Shown here: positions 27,078 to 34,683 of the stretch, one piece after another
Layout: each line of letters opens with the position of its first letter
How positions within the stretch are numbered: position 1 is the stretch's first letter
Translations under genes and position numbers: made by a program
Source of the DNA: Planctomycetaceae bacterium
GTDB lineage: Bacteria; Planctomycetota; Planctomycetia; Pirellulales; Pirellulaceae
Length of the DNA stretch: 64,000 bases
NCBI GenBank assembly: GCA_020638975.1
Contig: JACKHN010000008.1
Span: 278,949 to 342,948 of the forward strand
Direction: 5' to 3'
The notes under the pieces: generated by a model
What the model was told of the DNA's origin: nothing
Databases searched by the model: none
What the model saw: only the letters and a program-made list of their open reading frames with translations

Positions 27078-27938
27078 ATGACGAATCGCAAAGAGCGTGC
27101 TCTGATCGCAGCGCACACGGTGGAGATTCTCGAACGGCGAGAGTATCCGTGTGGCGGCGACACCGTATCAATCGGTAAGGTTCTCGACGCAGCAATCGCA
27201 GGAACTCGGCACTACTCGCCCGAGGACTTTGCATCCGTGTTCGCCGAACGGGCAACTTGTCTAGAGACTCCACCGTGTCCGACCAAAACTCGTTTTCGCG
27301 TGGAAAATACAACAACCTTATCCGCAGCCAAGACGCTCGTCGAAGAAGACGCGTCGCGACGCGTCCTTTGCTTGAATTTTGCCTCAGCCAAAAGCCCGGG
27401 TGGCGGCTTTCTTACGGGAGCCCAAGCTCAGGAAGAGTGTTTGGCTCGGGCAACAGGGCTTTACGTGTGCATCAAAGATGTGAGTAGCTACTACGAGACG
27501 AATCGTTCGTGTGGCACGCCGCTATACACAGACCACATGATTTACTCTCCCAATGTGCCAGTGATCCGAGATGACGACGACCAATTGCTTCCAACGCCTT
27601 TTGCGGTTTCGATCATCACGGCTCCGGCCGTCAACGCGGGAGCAGTCGTAGATAACTATCCGCAGGATGTTCCGAGAATTGATGAGGTGATGCAAGCACG
27701 CATCGAAAGAGTGCTTTCGCTTGCCGTGATTCACGAGCATCGTCATCTAGTTCTCGGCGCGTGGGGGTGCGGAGTGTTCAAGAACGATATTGAGAAGGTG
27801 GCGCAGTGGTTCTATGTGCAACTTTGTGAACAATCGATCTTCTCACAAGCCTTCGAGACAGTCATCTTTGCGGTGCTAGATCATTCCGACACGGAGAAGT
27901 TCATTAGTCCGTTCAGAGCTTGCTTTGACCGTGCCTGA
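27078..27938 (+). CDS. TIGR02452 family protein (microbial PARG-like ADP-ribose hydrolase)
   Basis: 286 aa. The family signature is complete: LCLNFASAKSPGGGFLTGAQ with AQEECLARATGLY after it, the GGG-x6-QEE motif in which the adjacent glutamates bind and cleave ADP-ribose linkages in macrodomain-fold PARGs. The N-terminal helical part (LIAAHTVEILERREY) is also typical. Such proteins are expected to remove ADP-ribose from macromolecules. It lies 56 bp after kptA with a purine-rich ribosome site (AAGAAGAGGAAAA) and 17 bp before a Nudix gene that could clear free ADP-ribose. Confidence 0.9.
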   Translation: MTNRKERALIAAHTVEILERREYPCGGDTVSIGKVLDAAIAGTRHYSPEDFASVFAERATCLETPPCPTKTRFRVENTTTLSAAKTLVEEDASRRVLCLNFASAKSPGGGFLTGAQAQEECLARATGLYVCIKDVSSYYETNRSCGTPLYTDHMIYSPNVPVIRDDDDQLLPTPFAVSIITAPAVNAGAVVDNYPQDVPRIDEVMQARIERVLSLAVIHEHRHLVLGAWGCGVFKNDIEKVAQWFYVQLCEQSIFSQAFETVIFAVLDHSDTEKFISPFRACFDRA

Positions 27939-27955
27939 AATGCGGAGAAACGAAT

Positions 27956-28510
27956 ATGAATCGATCAGATGTACCGGCAGATGACGTGATCGCTCAGACA
28001 GCGCATCTCCGATTTGTGAAGCGAGATGGCTGGTCTTATGTCGAGCGTACAACGGCCAGTGGCGTGGTGTGCATCGTGGCCCGCACGCGGGAGGACCGCA
28101 TTGTTCTGGTCGAGCAATATCGACCTCCGGTAGCCCGACGTGTGATCGAACTGCCAGCGGGTTTGTGTGGCGACCTCGCCGATCAAGCGGACGAAGCCCT
28201 TGAAATTGCAGCAATGCGTGAACTGCTCGAAGAAACGGGCTACCGCGCGACGAAAATGAGAAATGTCGCAACGGTCGCGTCTAGTGCGGGAATGACCAAC
28301 GAGATGGTGACGATCTTTGTCGCTGACCAGATCGAGAAGGTCGAATCCGGCGGTGGTGACGAAAGTGAAGACATCACGGTCCACGAAATATCGCTCGCCG
28401 CAATCGATGATTGGCTGAAGCAATCGCAGCAATCTGGAAAGCTGGTCGACGCGCGAGTTTACAGCGGGCTTTATTTCTTACGGCGGGAAAGCGATGTCCA
28501 TGTTGGCTAG
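27956..28510 (+). CDS. Nudix hydrolase, ADP-ribose pyrophosphatase-like
   Basis: 184 aa. The Nudix box is readable as ADEALEIAAMRELLEETGY (E-x7-REL-x-EE), with the preceding glycine displaced by about two residues in the loop. The EQYRPPVARRVIELPAGL segment before it is characteristic of ADP-ribose pyrophosphatases, which split ADP-ribose into AMP and ribose 5-phosphate. It overlaps the next gene by 17 bp and sits between two ADP-ribose-releasing enzymes, so clearing free ADP-ribose is the natural reading. Confidence 0.9.
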   Translation: MNRSDVPADDVIAQTAHLRFVKRDGWSYVERTTASGVVCIVARTREDRIVLVEQYRPPVARRVIELPAGLCGDLADQADEALEIAAMRELLEETGYRATKMRNVATVASSAGMTNEMVTIFVADQIEKVESGGGDESEDITVHEISLAAIDDWLKQSQQSGKLVDARVYSGLYFLRRESDVHVG

Positions 28511-29597
28511 CACGCCGTGCCGTCCGCTGGATCGCGCCGATGTGATCGGCGGCTGTTTGCTGGGAATGGCGATCGGTGATGCTTTGGGGTTACCTCGGGA
28601 AGGCTTGTCCGCGCGGCGTGCCGAGAAGCTATTCGGAGCGGGCGAGATTCGGCATCGGCTGGCACTCGGTCGCGGAATGATCAGCGATGATACCGAACAC
28701 GCATGTATGACGGCGCAGGCGCTGTTGGCGGCAGGCACCGACGTCAAGCGATTTCAAAACTCGCTCGCGTGGCGATTGCGCTGGTGGCTGCTGGGTGTGC
28801 CAGTTGGCATCGGACTCGGGACGCTACGGGCAATACTCAGACTCTGGATAGGAGTTTCTCCTCGTCATAGTGGGGTGCGTTCGGCGGGGAATGGACCTGC
28901 GATGCGAGCTCCCATCATCGGGGTTCTGCTTGCCGACACTCCCGACTCGATGAAACTGATCGCTCAAGCCTCGACGCGCATCACACACCGTGATATTCGT
29001 GCCGACCAAGGTGCAATGGCGATTGCGATCGCCGCGGCGTACGCAGCACGCCCCGCGAATCTTCCATTCCAAGCGTGTAAGGCGCTAGAGCACGTTCGCA
29101 ATGGAATCACGGAGCCGAAATTACTTAAACTTCTCGACAAGGTGCGAGAACATCTTGAGCAAGGAGCTTCGCCAGCGGCTCTCGCAGCGGACATGGAGCT
29201 AACCCGCGGCATCACAGGTTACATCTACCATACTGTTCCGATTGCTCTGTTTTGCTGGCTGCGATACTACGGTGACTTTCGAGAAAGCGTGACTCAAGCG
29301 ATACGACTGGGTGGCGATACGGATACGGTGGCTGCGATCACCGGCGCACTGGCAGGAGCATCGGTCGGCCAATCGGGTATCCCGAAAGAGTGGCTAGACG
29401 GCTTGATTGAATGGCCCCGCAGCGTTTACTGGATGGAGAACCTGACTGCTCGACTGGCACAACAGTTTCCTGAACACGGGGACGCAGAAATCGTAGGCCC
29501 GCTGCCAATTTTCTGGCCCGGCCAACTATTACGAAATTTAGTCTTTGCAATACTTGTCCTTGGTCACGGATTCCGGCGAATATTTCCGCCGTACTAG
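28494..29597 (+). CDS. ADP-ribosylglycohydrolase (DraG/ARH family)
   Basis: 367 aa. It shows the all-helical ARH fold with two metal-binding motifs: MISDDTEHACMTAQALL near residue 65 and LGGDTDTVAAITGALAGA near 270, plus GGCLLGMAIGDALGLPREG at the N-terminus. ARH enzymes remove ADP-ribose from arginine or serine of proteins, or from related metabolites. The last 25 residues are strongly hydrophobic (LLRNLVFAILVLGHGF), suggesting a membrane anchor that is unusual for the family. It is coupled to the Nudix gene by a 17-bp overlap. With the TIGR02452 protein this gives two unrelated ADP-ribose hydrolases in one cluster. Confidence 0.92.
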   Translation: MSMLASTPCRPLDRADVIGGCLLGMAIGDALGLPREGLSARRAEKLFGAGEIRHRLALGRGMISDDTEHACMTAQALLAAGTDVKRFQNSLAWRLRWWLLGVPVGIGLGTLRAILRLWIGVSPRHSGVRSAGNGPAMRAPIIGVLLADTPDSMKLIAQASTRITHRDIRADQGAMAIAIAAAYAARPANLPFQACKALEHVRNGITEPKLLKLLDKVREHLEQGASPAALAADMELTRGITGYIYHTVPIALFCWLRYYGDFRESVTQAIRLGGDTDTVAAITGALAGASVGQSGIPKEWLDGLIEWPRSVYWMENLTARLAQQFPEHGDAEIVGPLPIFWPGQLLRNLVFAILVLGHGFRRIFPPY

Positions 29598-29642
29598 TCG
29601 GCACTTCGCACGAACGCAGCGTTTGATTTATGGATCGAAAAA

Positions 29643-30224
29643 ATGTGGGATTCTCGCAGCGACTTGCTCAACGATGGTCGCATCCAACACTTCACCTTGC
29701 TTCGCGACGACACGCCATTGGCATTTGCAGACGTTCTATCGCTGTGGCGCGATGATGCTTCGTTTCGATCGTACTTCTGCACATTGCTCGGCGCGTCGCC
29801 CTTTGAGGCGTACCGCTGGGAGGCGCCAAGCGTCACGTTGGCCACACTTTCCCGCCAATTTGAGTGTGTACTCTTACGCAGTGATGCACTTGCCCGCGCG
29901 GTGGACACGACTGCTTTCGCGACGCACTTCAACTCCGAGTCTGAAGTCGTCACGTTCCCTAATCTTGGCGGCGATGCCGTGATGGTTGTACCTTGTCCCA
30001 TTGGCGACGCGTCGATTTACGGGCACCTCGCTTCATTCATTCGCCACGCACCTCAGTCACAGTTGCACCATCTGTGGCAATCTGTGGCCATTGCTATGGA
30101 GCACCGCGTTTGTGACCGTCCTGTGTGGCTCAGCACCGCAGGCATGGGCGTATCGTGGCTGCATGTTCGTTTGGATGATCGGCCCAAGTATTACGGTTAC
30201 TTACCATACCGGCAGGTCGCATAA
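29643..30224 (+). CDS. DUF6940-like conserved hypothetical protein
   Basis: 193 aa. From memory of the family this resembles DUF6940: PFEAYRWEAPSVT, TFPNLGGDAVMVVPCP, and a highly ordered C-terminus (PVWLSTAGMGVSWLHVRLDDRPKYYGY) that looks like an active-site region. No signal peptide or membrane helix. It starts 45 bp after the ADP-ribosylglycohydrolase on the same strand, so it may join the NAD/ADP-ribose operon. Biochemical function unknown; assignment to the DUF needs a profile search. Confidence 0.75.
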   Translation: MWDSRSDLLNDGRIQHFTLLRDDTPLAFADVLSLWRDDASFRSYFCTLLGASPFEAYRWEAPSVTLATLSRQFECVLLRSDALARAVDTTAFATHFNSESEVVTFPNLGGDAVMVVPCPIGDASIYGHLASFIRHAPQSQLHHLWQSVAIAMEHRVCDRPVWLSTAGMGVSWLHVRLDDRPKYYGYLPYRQVA

Positions 30225-30330
30225 CGGATTACGATTGTCATTGCGACTGAACTTACATCACTTTTCAACAAAAACAGTGCCGGTGAGAGACGCTACTTCG
30301 GCAAGCCTTCTGTGCTTCGGAAAATGCGAA

Positions 30331-30906
30331 ATGGTGAAACACTCTGTCCGCGAGGAACTGCAGGGCATCCTAATCTTTGTCGGCGTCGTCTGGTTCGTTT
30401 TTTTGGCGGGCCTCCTTGCGCCAATAGACATCAAGTCGTTCGGAGTAACACCGCGTTCGTTGATCGGCCTGGGCGGCATTCTCCTGATGCCGTTTCTTCA
30501 TGAAGACTTGAAACATCTGGTGAGCAATTCCGTCCCACTCACAATTCTGCTAACCCTACTGGCCGGCTCGAAAGCGAATTCTTGGGCGATTGTGATTTAC
30601 ATTGTCGTGATAGGCGGTACGTTGTTGTGGCTGTTTGGCCGACCAGCGACGCACATCGGTGCCAGTGGTTTGGTCTATGGCTTGATCGCATTCTTGCTTG
30701 TCTCTGGATTTCTAGAACGAAGAGCCTGGCCGCTCGCGATATCGATTCTTGTCGGATTCCTGTACGGTGGCACTCTTCTTTCGGGAATCATTCCCGATCT
30801 CGGGTCACATGTATCCTGGGAGGGGCACCTTTTCGGCGTTGTGGCTGGAGGCATGACCGCTGGATTGGTAACCAAGCGGAGCCGGCTGAAAGAAGCGAGT
30901 TCGTAA
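30331..30906 (+). CDS. Rhomboid-family intramembrane protease
   Basis: 191 aa from the ATG at 30331; longer starts have poor composition. Six hydrophobic segments are visible. The catalytic serine lies in HIGASGLVYGLIAF and the histidine in HVSWEGHLFGVVAGG, the Ser-His dyad of rhomboids, which cleave membrane proteins within the bilayer. The HEDLKHLVSNSVPLTIL segment is the conserved loop after TM1. It ends the plus-strand run that began with pncB, 106 bp after the previous gene, so cotranscription is uncertain. Confidence 0.88.
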   Translation: MVKHSVREELQGILIFVGVVWFVFLAGLLAPIDIKSFGVTPRSLIGLGGILLMPFLHEDLKHLVSNSVPLTILLTLLAGSKANSWAIVIYIVVIGGTLLWLFGRPATHIGASGLVYGLIAFLLVSGFLERRAWPLAISILVGFLYGGTLLSGIIPDLGSHVSWEGHLFGVVAGGMTAGLVTKRSRLKEASS

Positions 30907-30925
30907 TCGAATCGCTTAGTTCCAC

Positions 30926-31795
30926 TCATTCAGGCAGGTCGAAGATGTGTACCGACTGGTCTTTCTCCGCAAAGCGAGAGGGCTGATTTTTCTTTCGGCG
31001 ATCCGATACCGCGACAAGGCGGTTCAGGTTGATCCAGGCCACGCCTTCGACGTTGCCGTAAGCGATCTTCCCAGTCGTCGTGCGAGGAAACGGATATGCT
31101 TCTCCGCCATCACACCAATTCCACTTACTTTCTTCAAACGTACCAATCCACAGCATGGAGTTCTGTTGCGATACAACTGCAACTCGGTTTCCGTCGATCG
31201 TCATCCCGGAGAAGTCCTCGAAGAGTACCGACTTCGGTAGTTTTATCGTGTCGACGTGCGCCCAGCGTTTCTTTCTTTTCTCAAATAGTTGAATTCGTCC
31301 GCCACCCGGCTTGCGTCCCTTGCCGCCGCTCTGGCACTTATTACCTTCGCAGAGCGCCAATAGGTAGTCTCGGTTATCACGCCGTATATGGCAGACAGCC
31401 TCAAAGCCCTTGTTACCAGACTTAAAGTCGAACTCGACAGGGCGACTCTTGAGGTAACTTAGTCCATCGTCATACTCAAAAATTTCAGCACGAAAGCGAC
31501 CGCCCTTGTGTCTTCGAGATTCGACCAACAGGTAGTAGCGATTCTTAACGGAGTTGTAGGTGATGCCCTCGTAGCCACCATCGACGGGAGCCATCCCGAA
31601 AAGACCGTTCATTACGCATGGAATCAAGTCTTCCGACAACTTTGCTACTGATGTGTGGTTGTCGAACACAACAAAAAACTGACGTTCTTTCACCAACACA
31701 CCGCTGGCTTCATGTTCGACACCAGAAGGTGCGTCCGGCAATAGAGCGGCCAGCTTACTCTCGCGCACGAGTTTCAGTGTTTCTGCGCGGGCCAT
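30926..31795 (-). CDS. Conserved hypothetical protein, possible beta-propeller
   Basis: 289 aa, no signal peptide. The sequence is rich in short beta-strand-like segments ending in aromatic or charged turns (QFFVVFDNHTSVAKL, YEGITYNSVKNRYYLLVES, FEDFSGMTIDGNRVAVVSQQ, NVEGVAWINLNRLVAVSDR), a pattern like propellers of the SdiA-regulated or phytase-like type. I do not recognise a named family. Convergent with the rhomboid gene, 19 bp apart. Confidence 0.65.
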   Translation of the reverse strand: MARAETLKLVRESKLAALLPDAPSGVEHEASGVLVKERQFFVVFDNHTSVAKLSEDLIPCVMNGLFGMAPVDGGYEGITYNSVKNRYYLLVESRRHKGGRFRAEIFEYDDGLSYLKSRPVEFDFKSGNKGFEAVCHIRRDNRDYLLALCEGNKCQSGGKGRKPGGGRIQLFEKRKKRWAHVDTIKLPKSVLFEDFSGMTIDGNRVAVVSQQNSMLWIGTFEESKWNWCDGGEAYPFPRTTTGKIAYGNVEGVAWINLNRLVAVSDRRKKNQPSRFAEKDQSVHIFDLPE

Positions 31796-31900
31796 GAGGG
31801 CTCTCTCGATGACAGGTTCTTTCGGTTAGTGAAAGGCGATGGCGCTATCATGCCCAAATCCAAAAGCGAACGCAACTCAGTCGCGCGAATCGTTCCGTGG

Positions 31901-31935
31901 CAAAAGCTCCCTGGTCCGATTGCTCGAACCAGGGG
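31901..31935 (-). terminator. Probable terminator after tuf
   Basis: On the minus strand CCCTGGT...ACCAGGG (31934-31928 with 31915-31909) forms a stem of at least 7 bp with a 12-nt loop, followed by AGCTTTTG. It starts about 16 bp after the tuf stop. Confidence 0.6.
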
Positions 31936-31950
31936 CTACCAAGTGACGGG

Positions 31951-33162
31951 CTAAGCCAGCACTTTCGTGACGACGCCAGAGCCGACCGTCTTGCTGCCTT
32001 CGCGAATTGCGAAGCGAGCGCCGTCCGCTAGAGCGACCGGGCTCTGCAGCGAGACACCCAACTTCACGCCATCACCGGGCGTCGCCATGTCGACGTCGCC
32101 CAACACGCGTGCCGATCCAGTGACGTCCGCCGTACGGAAGAAAAACTGAGGCGTGTAACCGTCAAAGAACGGCGTGTGACGCCCCCCTTCCTCCTTGGTG
32201 AGGACGTAAACCTCCGCCTCGAAGTCGGTGATTGGTGTGATCGATCCGATCGCAGCCAACACCTGACCTCGCTGAACTTCGTCGCGTGCTACACCTCGCA
32301 GCAAGCAGCCAACATTATGACCGGCTTGGCCGACGTCGAGCACTTGGCCGAATGTTTCGACCTGAGTGACAACGACCGTCCGCGGTTCACCCGCCAGTCC
32401 AACGATGTCCACCGAGTCACCCGCGCGGACTGTTCCCTGCTCGATCTTGCCAGTAACAACCGTACCGCGTCCTTCGATCGTGAACACATTCTCGATCGGC
32501 ATCAGCAGCGGCTTGTCAACATCTCGCATCGGATCAGGGATGTAGGTGTCCAACGCCGTGAGCAACTCGTCAATACAACGCGTTGCTTCGACATCAGTCG
32601 GGTTGTCATGCGCGAGCATAGCTGAGCCACGGACCACCGGCACTTCGTCGCCGGGGAATCCGTAGCGAGTCAGCAACTCACGCAGGTCCATCTCGACCAG
32701 ATCGATCAACTCGGGATCGTCCACCAAGTCGCACTTGTTCAAGAACACGACTAGGTGAGGCACGCCGACCTGTCGTGCCAGCAGTACGTGCTCGCGAGTT
32801 TGTGGCATCGGGCCGTCAGCAGCCGAGACCAGCAACACCGCGCCATCCATTTGTGCCGCACCGGTAATCATGTTCTTGATGTAATCGGCGTGACCTGGAC
32901 AGTCGATGTGTGCGTAGTCTCGACGCTCGCTCTCGTAGCGGACATGCGCGGCCAGGATCGTCACGGTCTTATTCTTATCCCGGACGATGCCACCCTTGGC
33001 GATCTGTTGGTACGACTTGTACTCAGCCAGCCCCTTCTCGGACTGCACGCGCAGGATCGCCGCGGTCAGTGTGGTCTTGCCGTGGTCAATGTGACCGACC
33101 GTACCCACGTTAACATTCAGTTTCTGATGACAAACAGCCTTCTGAAAAATCCCTTTGGCCAT
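31951..33162 (-). CDS. tuf: Divergent elongation factor Tu paralogue
   Basis: 403 aa. EF-Tu carries aminoacyl-tRNA to the ribosome. All GTPase motifs are present: GHIDHGKTTL, DCPGHADYIKNM, NKCD and GSA. The body reads as EF-Tu through the C-terminal barrels. Switch I, however, is unusual: KGGIVRDKNKTVTILAAHVRYE replaces the near-universal segment ending RGITINTAHVEYE. The Mg-coordinating threonine is kept, but neighbouring residues and loop composition differ. The start has a strong ribosome site (AAAGGAGGAACC). It is not in a str or secE-nusG context, so it is probably a second, specialised copy. Its place next to RNA-repair genes may be meaningful. Confidence 0.92.
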   Translation of the reverse strand: MAKGIFQKAVCHQKLNVNVGTVGHIDHGKTTLTAAILRVQSEKGLAEYKSYQQIAKGGIVRDKNKTVTILAAHVRYESERRDYAHIDCPGHADYIKNMITGAAQMDGAVLLVSAADGPMPQTREHVLLARQVGVPHLVVFLNKCDLVDDPELIDLVEMDLRELLTRYGFPGDEVPVVRGSAMLAHDNPTDVEATRCIDELLTALDTYIPDPMRDVDKPLLMPIENVFTIEGRGTVVTGKIEQGTVRAGDSVDIVGLAGEPRTVVVTQVETFGQVLDVGQAGHNVGCLLRGVARDEVQRGQVLAAIGSITPITDFEAEVYVLTKEEGGRHTPFFDGYTPQFFFRTADVTGSARVLGDVDMATPGDGVKLGVSLQSPVALADGARFAIREGSKTVGSGVVTKVLA

Positions 33163-33522
33163 TGGTTCCTCCTTTCAATGAGGTTCTAAAGACAGGGACC
33201 GAAACTAAAACCACTTGCCCGTATGGGGTGAACTGCGGCTTGCCAAGCAGCAGCCCGAAGACGAGCAGCGGAACAACACCTGAAGAGAAGCGACTACAAA
33301 ATCGCAACGCAGCTATCGCCGCGAGCGAATCTCATGTCGCGAAGGATCTTTGCTGCCGATCCGAACGAGCTACAGCGCATTCAGCGCCGCTCTAGACTGA
33401 GCAAAGAGATCAAGAAGAAGGAGCCTGACCCGACTGGGCCAGCACAGAGACTAGCCCCGAGGAGAACTCAGGCTCAAAGACTCGATGTAGCGATGCGACA
33501 TTCGCATCAGGAGGCTCCTGCA
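33163..33522. other. Intergenic region upstream of tuf with hairpins
   Basis: Divergent promoter region. Two clear stem-loops lie in it: GAGCCTGA/TCAGGCTC (33421-33428 with 33468-33475) and GATGCGA-CAT-TCGCATC (about 33492-33508). An open frame from 33334 crosses this stretch, but its composition (RRTQAQRLAPRR) is poor; I accept only its last 49 codons as a gene. The hairpins may be an untranslated leader. Confidence 0.4.
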
Positions 33523-33672
33523 ATGAGGGAGGGTGAATTGGCTCTGGACGATGTTCAAGAACGACACGGCTTCCTTTACTATCCGGTGAGACACGGGAAC
33601 TTCAAAAAGGTTCTGTACGCCATTCCTGGCTGCTGTGGTACAATCAACCTCTGGTATGGGCAGGTCGAGTAA
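33523..33672 (+). CDS. Small hypothetical protein upstream of a nucleotidyltransferase
   Basis: 49 aa from the ATG at 33523, with CAGGAGG nine bases before it. The sequence MREGELALDDVQERHGFLYYPVRHGNFKK looks protein-like. It ends 16 bp before the nucleotidyltransferase gene, so the two probably form a unit, as in the second pair at 38428/38657. The ribosome site lies in a small hairpin (CAGGAGGCTCCTG) that might limit translation. Family unknown. Confidence 0.35.
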   Translation: MREGELALDDVQERHGFLYYPVRHGNFKKVLYAIPGCCGTINLWYGQVE

Positions 33673-33688
33673 CTGAAACGGTCGAATC

Positions 33689-34627
33689 ATGAGCAACACG
33701 ATCAACTCAAGTGCTTCGTTCGTTTCGCACGACACGATTGATCGGTCCTTGTCTTATGAAGAAAAACTGTCACAGGATTTGAGTTGGGCCATGGACGAAG
33801 GCAGTCGTCACTTCGACGAGAAGAGCGCGGTACATGAGACTCTGCGTCGCATTTGCCAGCGTCTCAATGCGATGGAAGTCCCGTATGCTGTCGTCGGCGG
33901 GATGGCGCTTTTCAAGTATGGGTATCGTCGATTTACAGAAGATGTCGATATTCTCGTAACGCGAGATTCGCTCAAGAAGATCCACAAAGAGCTTGACGGC
34001 TTAGGCTATCGGCCGCCGTTTACGGGAAGCAAGCATTTGCGTGATACAGAGCATCAAGTCAAAATCGAGTTCTTGGTAACCGGTGATTTTCCGGGAGATG
34101 GCAAGCCCAAAGAAGTTTCTTTTCCTGACCCGAGTAGCGTGGTTGAGGAAGAAAACAGCATTCGATATTTGAACTTGCCGACATTGATCGAACTAAAGAT
34201 TGCTTCAGGCATGACAGGCCAGGATCGATTGAAAGATCTTGTCGATGTCCAAGAGCTTATTCGGATTCTCGGCCTTCCAGCATCTTTCGCGGAGGAACTC
34301 GCCCCGTACGTACAGCCGAAGTACGAGGAGCTTTGGAAAGCAGTCCACAGTGGGACTCGGCGATACGTGACGCTGTGGCGAAATAGGTTCCTTACAATTG
34401 ACGCAGTCAGCTTCGACGACATGATCAACCAATTAGGAGGTGCGGTTGAACTGCTCAAGCAAATGCGAGCTGATGGTGTGCAATTTGATCCGGAAGGTGG
34501 GACAGCCGATGATTATATTCAGTTGTTTACGACTGACCCTGATGTGGCGCGAAAGTACGACATGCACGACGAACGCGAGTTTTTCGGCGATGACTGGACA
34601 GATGGACTCGACGACTCTGCCGAATAA
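33689..34627 (+). CDS. Nucleotidyltransferase of the AbiEii-like fold
   Basis: 312 aa. Residues about 65-190 form a nucleotidyltransferase core: VVGGMALFKYGYRRFTEDVDILV has the GG loop and the DxD metal pair, followed by KIEFLVTGDFPGDG and LIELKIASGMTGQDRLKDLVDVQEL, which is typical of AbiEii/MNT-like proteins. Family members add nucleotides to tRNA or proteins in toxin-antitoxin or regulatory systems. The C-terminal 100 residues have no motif I recognise. It follows a 49-aa gene and lies tail to tail with rtcB. Confidence 0.8.
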   Translation: MSNTINSSASFVSHDTIDRSLSYEEKLSQDLSWAMDEGSRHFDEKSAVHETLRRICQRLNAMEVPYAVVGGMALFKYGYRRFTEDVDILVTRDSLKKIHKELDGLGYRPPFTGSKHLRDTEHQVKIEFLVTGDFPGDGKPKEVSFPDPSSVVEEENSIRYLNLPTLIELKIASGMTGQDRLKDLVDVQELIRILGLPASFAEELAPYVQPKYEELWKAVHSGTRRYVTLWRNRFLTIDAVSFDDMINQLGGAVELLKQMRADGVQFDPEGGTADDYIQLFTTDPDVARKYDMHDEREFFGDDWTDGLDDSAE

Positions 34628-34683
34628 CACACTTCGGAACGGACGAGGCGTCACGGTTCGCGAGCATCGGTTCACTTTTCAAG

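Noticed and set aside
33334..33522. N-terminal extension of the 49-aa gene to 112 codons
   Set aside because: The extension is Arg/Gln/Pro-rich, passes through two stable hairpins and lacks a ribosome site, while the internal ATG has CAGGAGG.
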